NCBI RefSeq assembly: GCF_003316695.1
Contig: NZ_PDKB01000007.1
Location: 62,001-126,000, forward strand
Source of the DNA: Aliarcobacter vitoriensis
GTDB taxonomy: Bacteria > Campylobacterota > Campylobacteria > Campylobacterales > Arcobacteraceae
Direction of reading: 5' to 3'
Length of the DNA stretch: 64,000 nt
Part shown: positions 16,520 through 26,054 of the stretch, one piece after another
How the letters are laid out: every line of letters starts with the position of its first letter
Position numbering within the stretch: position 1 is the stretch's first letter
Program-made: the position numbers and the translations under genes
Notes under the pieces: model-generated
Seen by the model: only the letters and a program-made list of their open reading frames with translations
The model's database searches: none
What the model was told of the DNA's origin: nothing

Positions 16520-17142
16520 CTTATTACCTCAAAACTTTCTGCATATTGTGTACCTATTTGAACTCCTCTTGTTTTAGAAAGAGAGAATATAAACTCTTCA
16601 CTCATATAATCTCTAATACCTTGAGATTTATATTCTTTCAGAGCATCACATTTTGCTTGAATATGTTTTTTATCAAGTTTTATAAAAGATGTTGTATTGA
16701 AAGTAAGATTATTCCAAATAAGTTCATATCCCAATATTGTAGTATTTTTAAATGCTCGAAGTCCTTCTTGAGCAATAGTACTATGATCTTGATGTATATC
16801 ATTTAATGATGGCATCATTACCAAATCAGGTTTTAACTCTTTTCTACGTTGTATAAGATCTTCTAATATTTCTTGTCTAGCATAATTCAGTTTTCTTACT
16901 TCATAATTATAAATTATTACATTTTCTTTTTTTATTCCTAATTTAGAAGTCGCATTTATAACTTCCTTTTTAAGTATATCTTTGGGAAAACCATCAGGAA
17001 CTGACTGTTCTGCTGTAGAAAATGCAAAATAGTATATATTTGCCCCAGATTCAACTAATTTATTTATCATTCCTCCTGCACCCAATTCTCCATCATCTGT
17101 ATGTGGTGCTAAAATATATACATTTTTAAATTTGCTAAGCAT
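16504..17142 (-). CDS. PIG-L/LmbE-family N-deacetylase
   Basis: A 212-residue protein with the zinc-site motif 'ILAPHTDDGELGAGG' (about 10-24; H-x-D-D-x-E form) and the second metal/catalytic motif 'LNDIHQDHSTIAQEG' (about 98-112, H-x-D-H). PIG-L enzymes remove the acetyl group from GlcNAc-containing substrates. The 16-base overlap with the LpxD-like acyltransferase gene indicates coupled translation and a joint job: swapping an N-acetyl for another acyl group on an O-unit sugar. The upstream 92 bases to the Wzx gene contain no other gene. Confidence 0.87.
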   Translation of the reverse strand: MLSKFKNVYILAPHTDDGELGAGGMINKLVESGANIYYFAFSTAEQSVPDGFPKDILKKEVINATSKLGIKKENVIIYNYEVRKLNYARQEILEDLIQRRKELKPDLVMMPSLNDIHQDHSTIAQEGLRAFKNTTILGYELIWNNLTFNTTSFIKLDKKHIQAKCDALKEYKSQGIRDYMSEEFIFSLSKTRGVQIGTQYAESFEVIRWVME

Positions 17143-17234
17143 TTAATCTTTTCTCCTACTATTTATTAATGGTATATAAATTTTCTACATTACTAAAATA
17201 ATTTCATCTTTAATACTCATTTAATGATTTCTAA

Positions 17235-18503
17235 TTATATCCCAATTCTACTTATAATTTTAATGATAATATATAAATAAACTAAATATACTATATAGGA
17301 AATAATCACATAACAAATAAGAAATGTATCTAAATTAAATTGCATATAAAATGCTATAGTAAAAAAGCAAATACTTGTCATTAAATAACAATATTGCCAA
17401 TTTGCTAAAATTTTAAGTTCTTCATAAACTACTAAAGATATACTAATTGGAGATACAATAAATTTAATTAAAAATATTAATGAAAGATATTTTGCTATTT
17501 CTCCTGATATAAGCCAATCTTTACCAAAAATTATTTCAAATAAATAGGGGGCAAATATATATATAAAAATACTTATTGGTAGTGCAATTATAAACAATTT
17601 TTTAATAGTAGTTTTTAATAAAGGCATACTATTTTTTTTATTCTTCCTATTTTCAGAAATTTCTTGAAAAAAAACTTGAGATATTGAATTTGCTATTAGA
17701 GAGCTTGGTAAATCTATTAATTTTTGAGCAAGAGAAAAATGCCCACTTACTGATATATTAAATATCTTTGGGATAAGAATAAAAGGCAATTGCAAAGTCA
17801 ATATATTAGATAAAGAAGAAATTAAATTATACCTTGGAAATCTACTATATTTCTTTCCCAAGGCTACTATCTTTATTTTTGATATTTTTGATATTAATAC
17901 TTTATTCTTTAAAATATTTTTTAAAAGTTTTATATTTGCAAACATATTTGATAAAATTTGTCCACTTATAAGTCCATCTACTCCTTGCTTAATAAAACCT
18001 ATACTTAACTGCACTATTGCTAAAACTAATGATTTTAAAATAGTTGCATTTCTTAAATCTTTGTAATTCTTTTTCCTATTGTTAAAATAATTTAATATAT
18101 TAAATAATCCTATAAAAAAAACTGTTATTGGTATAAAATATAACCAAAAACTTATTTCTTTATTTCCTAATAACATGGTAAAGTAATCATTGAATACTAT
18201 AACTAAGATTAGAAGTATCAAAGATATAAAACAAGTTATTATAAATCCAAGTGCAAATATATTTATAGCATTTTCATCTTTCCTTGGAAGCATTATAGCC
18301 AATTCATATCTTCCATTTGCAATACTTCCAAGTATAGCTGTAATAGCTACAAAAAGTGCAAATACCCCAAAATCTTCAGGAGTATATATTCTTGTAAGTA
18401 TTGGGCTAATTGCTATGGGTATAGCTTGAGCTATAGTTGTTCCTGTCATAAGAGTAAGAACATTTTTGCTAAATTCTGATTTTGGTTTAAATTTATTTAT
18501 CAT
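17235..18503 (-). CDS. O-unit flippase (Wzx-like)
   Basis: A 422-residue membrane protein with about 12 helices and the MATE-like/polysaccharide-transport N-terminus 'NVLTLMTGTTIAQAIPIAISPILTRIYTPEDFGVFALF' (about 15-52), the usual 'RIYTPEDFG' signature of Wzx proteins, followed by 'NGRYELAIMLPRKDE'. It should translocate the undecaprenyl-linked repeat unit to the periplasm. Context with Wzy (13161) and Wzz (30620) supports Wzx/Wzy-dependent assembly. It begins 20 bases after the stop of the large Gtr-like membrane gene. Confidence 0.9.
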   Translation of the reverse strand: MINKFKPKSEFSKNVLTLMTGTTIAQAIPIAISPILTRIYTPEDFGVFALFVAITAILGSIANGRYELAIMLPRKDENAINIFALGFIITCFISLILLILVIVFNDYFTMLLGNKEISFWLYFIPITVFFIGLFNILNYFNNRKKNYKDLRNATILKSLVLAIVQLSIGFIKQGVDGLISGQILSNMFANIKLLKNILKNKVLISKISKIKIVALGKKYSRFPRYNLISSLSNILTLQLPFILIPKIFNISVSGHFSLAQKLIDLPSSLIANSISQVFFQEISENRKNKKNSMPLLKTTIKKLFIIALPISIFIYIFAPYLFEIIFGKDWLISGEIAKYLSLIFLIKFIVSPISISLVVYEELKILANWQYCYLMTSICFFTIAFYMQFNLDTFLICYVIISYIVYLVYLYIIIKIISRIGI

Positions 18504-18523
18504 TTATTTCTTTTATTAAATTT

Positions 18524-20278
18524 TTAATTAGATATAGGTTTCCACAATTCTTGAGTTTCATTTCTTGATTTCAAAAACAAAGTTCCAATTTTAACATAAT
18601 TTTTTGGAAAACTTAAATTTAATTTATTTAATAAATTTATATCTAATGATCTTCTTCCTTTTGGAGCAACTAAAATCCAAGAATTTTTAAGTTTTTCACT
18701 AGGAACATTACTTAAAATTTTATAAGCTGACTCATTACTACCTTTATATCCACCTAACAACCATGGAGCACCCACATATTTAGCTTCTAAAAAAATATTT
18801 GCACCTGAAGTTGCTCCAGTCATATCTAACAAATATACTATGTTATTTTGTATTTTTATTTCCAATAATTTATCTATATAATTTTTCAAATCTTTATCTA
18901 CTTTTACTCCACCTAAAATATCTACTTTTTCTGTTTGATACTTTACACTAGTATTTAGCCTATATGGATTTTGATATGCTTTTTCAATAATATTTAAAGT
19001 TAAAATAGATATTAATATACTTAAAAAAATATTAATTTTAATAAATACTTGCTTATTATCATTTATATATATTAATGTCATTATACCACCTATAGAAAAA
19101 ATGAAAGACATATTCATATGTGGTATCATACTATTATTTGTACCAAAAGAGAATGTAAAACTAAGTAGTATTAATATGACTACTAAAGGAATAGTTTTAA
19201 ATAATTCTTTTATCTTAATATACTTAGAATCTTCAAAATAATAAATAAAACCATAAATCATATAAATATTAATTGTAAATATTATAAATATAAACCATAA
19301 TGATTCATAATTATATTTGATTATCAGTATATAAAATACTATAAATAAAATAGAAACTAAACTAAAATAGATAATTTTAATATTTATTTTAGTTTTTAAA
19401 AAAAATATTATGCAAAAAGAAAATAATAAAAATGGTATAGACAATGAAATCATTTTATACTTAAATATATAATAATAAAAATCAATAAAAAATTGAAAAA
19501 AGTTTTCTTTTAAATTGTATCCACTGTCAATAGTATTTATTATATCTAAACTAATTTTTACTTTATCAATATATTCAAATATGCTACCATTAATAAATAT
19601 AATTTGAAAATATAAAATAAGTATAGATAATACTATAATCATAGTAACAGTTTTTTTATCAATTCTACTATAGTTATATATGTATATAAATATCGACACA
19701 ATTGCCATAATAACTGCCGTTATAGGTTTTATTAAAAAAGATGTACAATAAAAAAAACTCAATAAAATATACTCTAACTTAAAAAATCCACTCTCTATAT
19801 TTTTATAATTATTAATTATAATTAATAAAAAACTAATTATAAAATTAATACTTACAATTTGCAATAAATTATATGAAGGAGTAAATAACCAATGCTGATA
19901 ATAAATTAAAGAAGACATAGTTATTGTAATAACAAATAAATATTTTTCTGTATTACTAGTTTTAAGATTAAATTTAGTAGTTATAAATTTTAATAAATTT
20001 ACTGAGAACATAAAAGAGGACAATAACAATAAAAAAATTCCTATACCTCTAACATATTTTATATTCCAATTAGTTAGTTTATATATAAATTGAGTATAAT
20101 ATCCCTCATTCATAGGGGATAAATACCAATTTTCTAGATACTTAGCTACTAGAATATAATAACTTTCATCAGTTGTATCAAGTCCTCTATCCAGATTTGA
20201 TATTATAATAAATAGTATATATGAAAATAAACTCATAACAAAAAATAAAGTAAATTTATTGAAATTAATATATTGCAT
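18524..20278 (-). CDS. polytopic GT-C-like glycosyltransferase (Gtr module)
   Basis: A 584-residue protein with about 11 transmembrane helices and an acidic first periplasmic loop 'NLDRGLDTTDESYYILVAKYLENW' (about 28-51), the D/E-rich pattern of GT-C/PMT/ArnT-type enzymes, and a soluble C-terminal tail of about 130 residues. It starts at the stop of the GtrA gene, which itself overlaps the GT2 gene. In Gtr systems the third, serotype-specific gene encodes such a large membrane protein that moves the sugar from the undecaprenyl carrier to the O-antigen in the periplasm. The specific sugar is unknown. Confidence 0.75.
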   Translation of the reverse strand: MQYINFNKFTLFFVMSLFSYILFIIISNLDRGLDTTDESYYILVAKYLENWYLSPMNEGYYTQFIYKLTNWNIKYVRGIGIFLLLLSSFMFSVNLLKFITTKFNLKTSNTEKYLFVITITMSSLIYYQHWLFTPSYNLLQIVSINFIISFLLIIINNYKNIESGFFKLEYILLSFFYCTSFLIKPITAVIMAIVSIFIYIYNYSRIDKKTVTMIIVLSILILYFQIIFINGSIFEYIDKVKISLDIINTIDSGYNLKENFFQFFIDFYYYIFKYKMISLSIPFLLFSFCIIFFLKTKINIKIIYFSLVSILFIVFYILIIKYNYESLWFIFIIFTINIYMIYGFIYYFEDSKYIKIKELFKTIPLVVILILLSFTFSFGTNNSMIPHMNMSFIFSIGGIMTLIYINDNKQVFIKINIFLSILISILTLNIIEKAYQNPYRLNTSVKYQTEKVDILGGVKVDKDLKNYIDKLLEIKIQNNIVYLLDMTGATSGANIFLEAKYVGAPWLLGGYKGSNESAYKILSNVPSEKLKNSWILVAPKGRRSLDINLLNKLNLSFPKNYVKIGTLFLKSRNETQELWKPISN

Positions 20279-20649
20279 TATTTTACATCTCTCTCATTAA
20301 AAATTTTCTTATTTAATATATAACTAACTATAGTATAAATTATCATAGAAAATATTATTCCAAGAAATTTTTCTAGTAACAAAATTTCTACAAGAATATA
20401 TAATATTAAATAACTAAAAATATAAGATATAAAGAAAACTAGTGTAAATCCTATAAAATCTTTTCTCCAATAATTTTTACTCTTAAATGTAAAAACTTTA
20501 TTCATTACAAAACTATTTAAAAATGCTATCAAATAACCAAATGAATATGCTAAGTTATATGAAAAATCTAGCCATTTATAAAAAACAACTATTAGAACAA
20601 AAGATATCAAAGTATTTATAATACCAACTATTAAATATCTATAAATCAT
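20278..20649 (-). CDS. GtrA-family membrane protein
   Basis: A 123-residue protein with four predicted helices and the GtrA signature 'RYLIVGIINTLISFVLIVV' at the N-terminus, then 'AYSFGYLIAFLNSFVMNKVFTFKS' (about 33-56), the conserved N..W/V-F-x-F motif. GtrA proteins are thought to flip undecaprenyl-phosphate-linked sugars. It overlaps the GT2 gene by 11 bases and the GT-C-like gene by one, so the three are translated together. Confidence 0.9.
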   Translation of the reverse strand: MIYRYLIVGIINTLISFVLIVVFYKWLDFSYNLAYSFGYLIAFLNSFVMNKVFTFKSKNYWRKDFIGFTLVFFISYIFSYLILYILVEILLLEKFLGIIFSMIIYTIVSYILNKKIFNERDVK

Positions 20650-21619
20650 CTACAATATTCTTATCTCTTAATACTGAACTATTTGATTCTTTTTTAATAT
20701 AATATAATGGTCTATTCTTACTTTCAACTAAAATCCTACTTATGTATTCGGAAATAACTGCTAAGAATATAAATAACATTGAAAATAAAAATGTTATCAG
20801 TACTATTGTCGAAGCCCATCCCGAAGCTATACTATTTGTTGAATCTAATAATTTATATATAAAAACTCCTCCTGATGTTAAAAAAAGTAAAAAGCTTATA
20901 AGAACACTTAATAAAGAAACTATCCTAAGTGGCATGCTAGAAAAACTTATTATTGCATCTAAAGATGCATTTATTAATTTAAAATAATTATATTTAGTTG
21001 TCCCTGCAAATCTCTTTTCTCTATTAAAAGGTATACTTCCTACGGAAAATCCAACATATGCATATAACATTTTCATATATCTATTTGATTCTTTTAGTTG
21101 AATCAAAGAATTAACAGCTTTTCTATTAAATACTCTAAAATCACCCGCATCATCTGGTATTTTTAAACCTGTTAATTTTGTTGTTATCCTATAAAATAAT
21201 TTAGAAGAAATTTTTTTAAGGAAACTTTCTCCATCTCTTGATGTACGAGCAGCATAAACAATATCATATTTTTCTTCTATTGCTTTATTTATCAAAGAAG
21301 GTATTAAACTTGGAGAGTCTTGTAAATCTGAGTCCATCATAACAACATAATCTCCTATACAACTATCCAATCCAGCAGTCATAGCAATCTCTCTTCCATA
21401 ATTTCTAGATAAAGAGATTAATCTAATATTTTTTTCATTAAGTAATATTTTTTCAATAATTTTTGTAGTATTATCAATAGAACCGTCATCTATTAAAAGA
21501 AGTTCATAGTTCAAATAATTTAACTTTAAAACTTTAATTGTTTCATCAATATACTTTTTAATACAATCTTCCTCATTAAAAACTGGAGCAACAACACTTA
21601 CCAAAATATCATTATTCAT
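20639..21619 (-). CDS. GtrB-like family 2 glycosyltransferase
   Basis: A 326-residue protein: an N-terminal GT2 domain with 'SVVAPVFNEEDCIKKYIDE' (about 8-26), 'LLIDDGSIDNTTKI' and the catalytic 'DYVVMMDSDLQDSPSLIP' (about 89-106), then two C-terminal helices (about 233-255 and 267-290). This is the layout of GtrB/DPM1-type polyprenyl-phosphate sugar synthases, which charge undecaprenyl phosphate with a hexose at the inner leaflet. It is followed by GtrA and a GT-C-like gene and overlaps the FAD-dependent oxidoreductase gene by 8 bases. Confidence 0.9.
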   Translation of the reverse strand: MNNDILVSVVAPVFNEEDCIKKYIDETIKVLKLNYLNYELLLIDDGSIDNTTKIIEKILLNEKNIRLISLSRNYGREIAMTAGLDSCIGDYVVMMDSDLQDSPSLIPSLINKAIEEKYDIVYAARTSRDGESFLKKISSKLFYRITTKLTGLKIPDDAGDFRVFNRKAVNSLIQLKESNRYMKMLYAYVGFSVGSIPFNREKRFAGTTKYNYFKLINASLDAIISFSSMPLRIVSLLSVLISFLLFLTSGGVFIYKLLDSTNSIASGWASTIVLITFLFSMLFIFLAVISEYISRILVESKNRPLYYIKKESNSSVLRDKNIVDDL

Positions 21620-22703
21620 ATATTTCCTTTAAATAATTCTCTAAATCATATATATTATCAATTTTTGAACCTAAAATTGAATATATGTTTGGTTTGTTAT
21701 TATGTTTTTTTATAACAATAGGTCTTCCATCATTATCTTCATTTCTAGAAACTATTGTTTTAATTGTATATAAAGATTTAATATATTCAGCTTTATCTAT
21801 TATAGGAACATATCTACTTGCATCTTTTATCATATACAGAGATTTTGTTTGAGGTTTTATTTTTAAAAGTTCATAAGGATTAATACATTTTTCTTTCTCA
21901 AACCAAGAATAATGTGGAGTATATCTAACATGACTCAAAGAATGACAATTATAAGTAGGGAAAGGCATACTTGACCAATATTCACCATCCATTATAGTGA
22001 TACCTAAAGTTTTTAACTCTTTAGGAGGTTTAATCAAAGCTATTTCTGCAAATTCTAATTTAAAATCTAATAATGAGAAATTACTATTTTGTAATAAGTT
22101 ATTAATACTAGCATATGTAATGTTAAATAAATTATCTGTTGAATAAATTTCTCCAGTTTGAGTAAGAACTAAAGCTTTTTCTTTTTTTTCAATTTTATTT
22201 ACAGAAGTATTATACTTTATTTCAACATTAGAAAATTTAGACAATTCTTGTAATAATATTTCCTTAATAATATAAGCATTAAAGGCTACTTCTTTAGTTA
22301 AATAAACATTTTCTATTAAATTTCTATTAAATAATCCCTTAATATCTGAGGTAGCTTCTTTCAAAGGAATTTGAATTTTATTACAAAAATTCTCAAATTG
22401 ATTAGCATTTATATATGAATTTTTTTGAGCTATTGCATAAATTTTTTTAAATTCTCCACTGATTGCAGTTTTATATTCTTCACAAAATATTTCATAATGA
22501 TTATGAGAACTTAACGCTGTAGGGTAACTTCTTGGATAATGGTATCCATTATGTACTCTGGCTTGATTTATTAAAGATGCATTTTGAAATGCTTTTGAAT
22601 TAGACTCTAATATTAAAACTTTTTTATTTATTTTTGCAAAAAAAAGAGCTGTTCTTAATCCAAAAAAACCAGCTCCTATAACAATAACATCATAAAAATT
22701 CAT
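21612..22703 (-). CDS. FAD-dependent oxidoreductase (DAO-like)
   Basis: A 363-residue flavoprotein with the N-terminal dinucleotide signature 'DVIVIGAGFFGLRTALFFAKINKKVLILES' (about 5-34) and a following 'NQARVHNGYHYPRSYPTALSS' (about 47-67) that resembles D-amino-acid-oxidase/glycine-oxidase-like enzymes. It overlaps an SDR gene by 4 bases on one side and the GtrB-like gene by 8 on the other, so it belongs to the polysaccharide operon. Oxidation of an amino acid or alditol-like substituent of the O-unit is possible, but the substrate is not evident. Confidence 0.75.
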   Translation of the reverse strand: MNFYDVIVIGAGFFGLRTALFFAKINKKVLILESNSKAFQNASLINQARVHNGYHYPRSYPTALSSHNHYEIFCEEYKTAISGEFKKIYAIAQKNSYINANQFENFCNKIQIPLKEATSDIKGLFNRNLIENVYLTKEVAFNAYIIKEILLQELSKFSNVEIKYNTSVNKIEKKEKALVLTQTGEIYSTDNLFNITYASINNLLQNSNFSLLDFKLEFAEIALIKPPKELKTLGITIMDGEYWSSMPFPTYNCHSLSHVRYTPHYSWFEKEKCINPYELLKIKPQTKSLYMIKDASRYVPIIDKAEYIKSLYTIKTIVSRNEDNDGRPIVIKKHNNKPNIYSILGSKIDNIYDLENYLKEIYE

Positions 22704-23404
22704 CTTAAATATTGTCCACCATTTATATCAATAACACATCCTGTCATAAATTTTGCATGTTTTTCTATGATAAATAAAATTAATTCTGCAATATCTTCAG
22801 GTTGAGCTGCACAATTTAAAGGTACTTTTTGAATATTTTGTTCATATAAACCATCAACTAAATTATTTGTCATTCCAGTATTATCAGTTATACCTGGTGC
22901 AATTCCTACAACTCTTACATTTGGAGCAAATTTTAAAGAAACAGATTTTACCAGACTATGTATAGCTCCTTTTGAAGCTGAATAAGGATCATCATAACTA
23001 CCTTTTTGAGCAGAGATAGAACCTAACAAAACAATAACTGCATTTTTATTTAATTTTAATTGAATACTTTTTATTATTAACATTGGAGAAAGTACATTTA
23101 TATCAAATAATTCTTTTAAACCATTATAATCTTGTTCAAAAATAGATTTTCCAGGTAATATTCCTGCAAAATTTATAAAAGCATCAAATTTTATATTAAT
23201 TTTTGAAAATATTTCTTCTATATTCTGTGGTTTACTAAAATCTACTTCAATTATATTTTGGTAATAAAAATCTAAATTTTTATTACTTTTTTTTCTCAAG
23301 AGAGGATAAATATTATACTTATTTTTATCAAGAAGTTCACAAAAAACTAATCCCATTCCAGAAGTAACACCAGAAACTAGTATATTTTTTTTAATATAAC
23401 TCAA
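22700..23404 (-). CDS. short-chain dehydrogenase/reductase
   Basis: A 234-residue classical SDR: cofactor motif 'ILVSGVTSGMGLVFCELLD' (about 8-26), 'FINFAGILPG' (NAG region, about 76-85), 'LLGSISAQKGSYDDPYSASKGAIHSLVKS' with Ser, Tyr and Lys of the active site (about 126-154), and C-terminal 'FMTGCVIDINGGQYLR'. It is complete and at family length. It resembles FabG-like reductases, but its 4-base overlap with the DAO-like gene and its place between sugar genes point to a modified sugar or substituent as substrate. Confidence 0.87.
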   Translation of the reverse strand: MSYIKKNILVSGVTSGMGLVFCELLDKNKYNIYPLLRKKSNKNLDFYYQNIIEVDFSKPQNIEEIFSKINIKFDAFINFAGILPGKSIFEQDYNGLKELFDINVLSPMLIIKSIQLKLNKNAVIVLLGSISAQKGSYDDPYSASKGAIHSLVKSVSLKFAPNVRVVGIAPGITDNTGMTNNLVDGLYEQNIQKVPLNCAAQPEDIAELILFIIEKHAKFMTGCVIDINGGQYLR

Positions 23405-23417
23405 TTTCTATTCCTTA

Positions 23418-24506
23418 TTATAAATTCTTTACGATATACTCAATTTCCTCATCAGTAATATAAGGATTCATAGGCAAGCTCATAATTTCTTCTGATACTA
23501 CTTCAGAGATAGGAAAATCACCTTTATTATATCCAAGATATTTAAAACACTCTTGTAAATGTAAAGGCATAGGATAATGAACTGCTGTTGGAATTCCAAC
23601 TTTTTTTAATTTATTTTGAATTTCATCTCTATTTTTTACTCTTATTGAGTATTGAGCCCAAGCTGATGTTGATTTAGTATCCACATAAGGAAGTATTAGA
23701 TTAGATTTGTTTTCTAAAGCTTTTGTGTATTTAGAAGCAACTTCAGCTCTTTTTGCCAAATCTTTTTTATAATACTTTAGTTTCACATTTAAAACTGCTG
23801 CTTGTATAGTGTCAAGTCTTCCACCTATACCAATATATTGATGATGATATCTTTTTGATTGTCCATGAAGTCTTAAAGATTTCATTTTAATAGCTAATTT
23901 TTCATCATTAGTAAAAACTGCTCCACCATCTCCATAGCATCCAAGTGGTTTTGCAGGGAAAAATGAAGTTGTTGAAATATCACCTAGTGTAGAATCAGAG
24001 ATACCATTGAAAGTAGAACCAAAACTTTGAGCACCATCTATAATTACTTTAAGATTATATTTTTTAGATATTTGGTTTATTTTATTCATATCTGAAGGTT
24101 GCCCATAAAGAGATACTGGAATAATAGCTTTTGTTTTAGAAGTTATTTTTTCTTCTATTAAATCTGGATTTATATTATAAGTTTTTTCATCAATATCTAC
24201 AAATACAGGGATAGCACCTAAAAATGCTATCATTTCAGCTGTTGCTATAAAAGTAAATGGAGTAGTTATAACTTCATCTCCTGGTTTTATATCAAGTGCC
24301 ATCATAGCAAGAAGTAGTGCATCTGTACCATTACTACAAGTTATTGCATATTTTGCATCCGTAAACTCTTCTAAACTTTTCTCTAGTTCAGTAACTTCAT
24401 TTCCCATGATAAAGTTACAATTTCTAGCTACTTTTAGTATAGATTCTTCTATCTCTTCTTTATAAAGATTATGTTGGTATTGTAAATTTGCAAAATCTAT
24501 CTTCAT
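23418..24506 (-). CDS. wbpE: DegT/DnrJ/EryC1-family sugar aminotransferase (WbpE-like)
   Basis: A 362-residue PLP enzyme beginning 'MKIDFANLQYQ', with 'CSNGTDALLLAM' (about 58-69), 'VIIDGAQSFGSTFNG' (about 154-168) and the PLP-Lys segment 'SFFPAKPLGCYGDGGAVFT' (about 181-199). It lies directly downstream of the WbpD-like acetyltransferase and WlbA-like oxidoreductase. In the WbpABED pathway WbpE transaminates the 3-keto group of UDP-GlcNAcA to a 3-amino group, using the glutamate made possible by WlbA's redox recycling. The order and motifs fit that role well. Confidence 0.88.
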   Translation of the reverse strand: MKIDFANLQYQHNLYKEEIEESILKVARNCNFIMGNEVTELEKSLEEFTDAKYAITCSNGTDALLLAMMALDIKPGDEVITTPFTFIATAEMIAFLGAIPVFVDIDEKTYNINPDLIEEKITSKTKAIIPVSLYGQPSDMNKINQISKKYNLKVIIDGAQSFGSTFNGISDSTLGDISTTSFFPAKPLGCYGDGGAVFTNDEKLAIKMKSLRLHGQSKRYHHQYIGIGGRLDTIQAAVLNVKLKYYKKDLAKRAEVASKYTKALENKSNLILPYVDTKSTSAWAQYSIRVKNRDEIQNKLKKVGIPTAVHYPMPLHLQECFKYLGYNKGDFPISEVVSEEIMSLPMNPYITDEEIEYIVKNL

Positions 24507-24508
24507 TT

Positions 24509-25087
24509 TTACTCTTTTATTAAAATTAAATTATCATTTTCTATTTTATATCTACTATTATCAAAGCTATCAATAGCGATATTATTCTCATCAAATTTTA
24601 GTGTATTTCCAGCTTTTGAAACCCATCCGATTTGTTTTGCAGGTACTCCTACCATAAGAGCATATGGTTTTACATCTTTATTTACTACTGCGCCACTTCC
24701 AATAAGTGCATATTTTCCAATAGTTACTCCACAAACAACAGTAGCGTTTGCTCCAATACTACAGCCTTTTTTAAGAATTGTTTTTTTAAACTCTTCTTTC
24801 CGTACTATAAAAGCTCTTGGATTTATAACATTTGTAAATACAATAGAAGGTCCTAAAAAAACATCATCTTCTACTTCAACACCTTCATATATAGAAATAT
24901 TATTTTGAACTTTTACACCATTTCCAATATTTACTTTTGGACCAACTACACAGTTTTGCCCAAATGAACAATTGCTCCCAATATGTGAACCATTTAATAT
25001 ATGTGAAAAATGCCAAATTTTAGTATCATCCCCTATAATTACATTTTCATCAATATAACTCGACTCATGTGCAAAATAAGAAGCCAT
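24509..25087 (-). CDS. wbpD: WbpD/WlbB-like UDP-amino-sugar 3-N-acetyltransferase
   Basis: A 192-residue left-handed beta-helix enzyme. The N-terminus '[44 protein letters not shown]' pattern (about 7-50) with the catalytic-region His/Asn is characteristic of WbpD/WlbB, which acetylate the 3-amino group of UDP-GlcNAc3NA. The helix ends with '[20 protein letters not shown]' (about 140-159). It sits 3 bases from the WlbA-like gene and 2 bases from the WbpE-like gene, consistent with a dedicated operon segment. Confidence 0.9.
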   Translation of the reverse strand: MASYFAHESSYIDENVIIGDDTKIWHFSHILNGSHIGSNCSFGQNCVVGPKVNIGNGVKVQNNISIYEGVEVEDDVFLGPSIVFTNVINPRAFIVRKEEFKKTILKKGCSIGANATVVCGVTIGKYALIGSGAVVNKDVKPYALMVGVPAKQIGWVSKAGNTLKFDENNIAIDSFDNSRYKIENDNLILIKE

Positions 25088-25090
25088 ATA

Positions 25091-26053
25091 TTATCCTAAA
25101 ACTTTTTTACAAAATGGATGAGATTTTTCATCTAAATTAGTTATTTGCATTTTTCTAATATCAGAGACTATCACTATTGAATTTTTTGCATCATCAAGAC
25201 CAAATCCACCACCATTTAAAATATCTTTATATGATTTTGTATGTAAATCTGTAAAACCTTCACTAAATTCAAACTCTTCTCCATCAACAGTTATACTTCT
25301 AAATGTAGTTTTCCCTGTAGCTTTTATCTCTTCTGGAATATAATCATAATTTACAGATAAAAACCATCTAACATTTGCATTTTTTAGTTTCATATATCCA
25401 GCATTTACATCAGGATTTTTTATATATACAATATTTTCTTGTAGTTCTCCAAAAATCCAAGATAACATATCAAAAAAGTGGACTCCAATATTTGAAGCTA
25501 TTCCACCTGATTTTTTTTCATCACCTTTCCAAGATTCAAAGTACCATTTACCACGACTTGTTAAATATGTTAAATCAATATCATAAACCTTAGATGGATT
25601 TTTTTCTAACTCTTTTGATATTCTTTCTTTTAAAGCAATTATAGAATCATGAAGTCTTAATTGTAGTATTGTATATACTTTTTTCCCACTCTCTTTTTCT
25701 ACTATTTTTAAATCATCTATTTGATTTGGGTTTAAAACTAAAGGTTTTTCACAAATAGCATTTGCACCACTTTTTAAAGCAAATCTAATATGACTATCAT
25801 GTAAATAATTTGGTGTAGTAATAGCCATATAATCTATATTTTCACCACTTCGTTTAAAATTATCAACAAATGAACTAAATCTTTCGAATTCTGTAAAAAA
25901 ATCCGCTTGTGGAAAATTGCTATCCATTATCCCAATACCATCATAAGTATCCATAGCAACCACAAGCTCATTTTCTGTCTCTTTTATAGCTTTCATATGT
26001 CTTGGTGCTATATATCCACTAGCTCCAATAAGTGCAAAATTTATTTTTTTCAT
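25091..26053 (-). CDS. wlbA: WlbA/WbpB-like UDP-GlcNAcA 3-oxidoreductase
   Basis: A 320-residue Gfo/Idh/MocA enzyme. The N-terminus 'FALIGASGYIAPRHMKAIKETEN' (about 6-28), 'TTPNYLHDSHIRFAL', 'AICEKPLVLNP' (about 95-105, cofactor/catalytic Lys), 'LRLHDSIIALKERI', 'WKGDEKKSGGIASNIGVHFFDML' (about 176-198) and 'SEGFTDLHTKSYKDIL' all follow the WlbA pattern closely. WlbA oxidises C3 of UDP-N-acetyl-glucuronic acid, giving the keto-sugar used by WbpE. It starts 1 base after the dehydrogenase gene ends. Confidence 0.92.
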   Translation of the reverse strand: MKKINFALIGASGYIAPRHMKAIKETENELVVAMDTYDGIGIMDSNFPQADFFTEFERFSSFVDNFKRSGENIDYMAITTPNYLHDSHIRFALKSGANAICEKPLVLNPNQIDDLKIVEKESGKKVYTILQLRLHDSIIALKERISKELEKNPSKVYDIDLTYLTSRGKWYFESWKGDEKKSGGIASNIGVHFFDMLSWIFGELQENIVYIKNPDVNAGYMKLKNANVRWFLSVNYDYIPEEIKATGKTTFRSITVDGEEFEFSEGFTDLHTKSYKDILNGGGFGLDDAKNSIVIVSDIRKMQITNLDEKSHPFCKKVLG

Positions 26054-26054
26054 T

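Noticed and set aside
17547-17551. Run of five G in the Wzx gene
   Set aside because: Too short for phase variation and the gene is intact through it.
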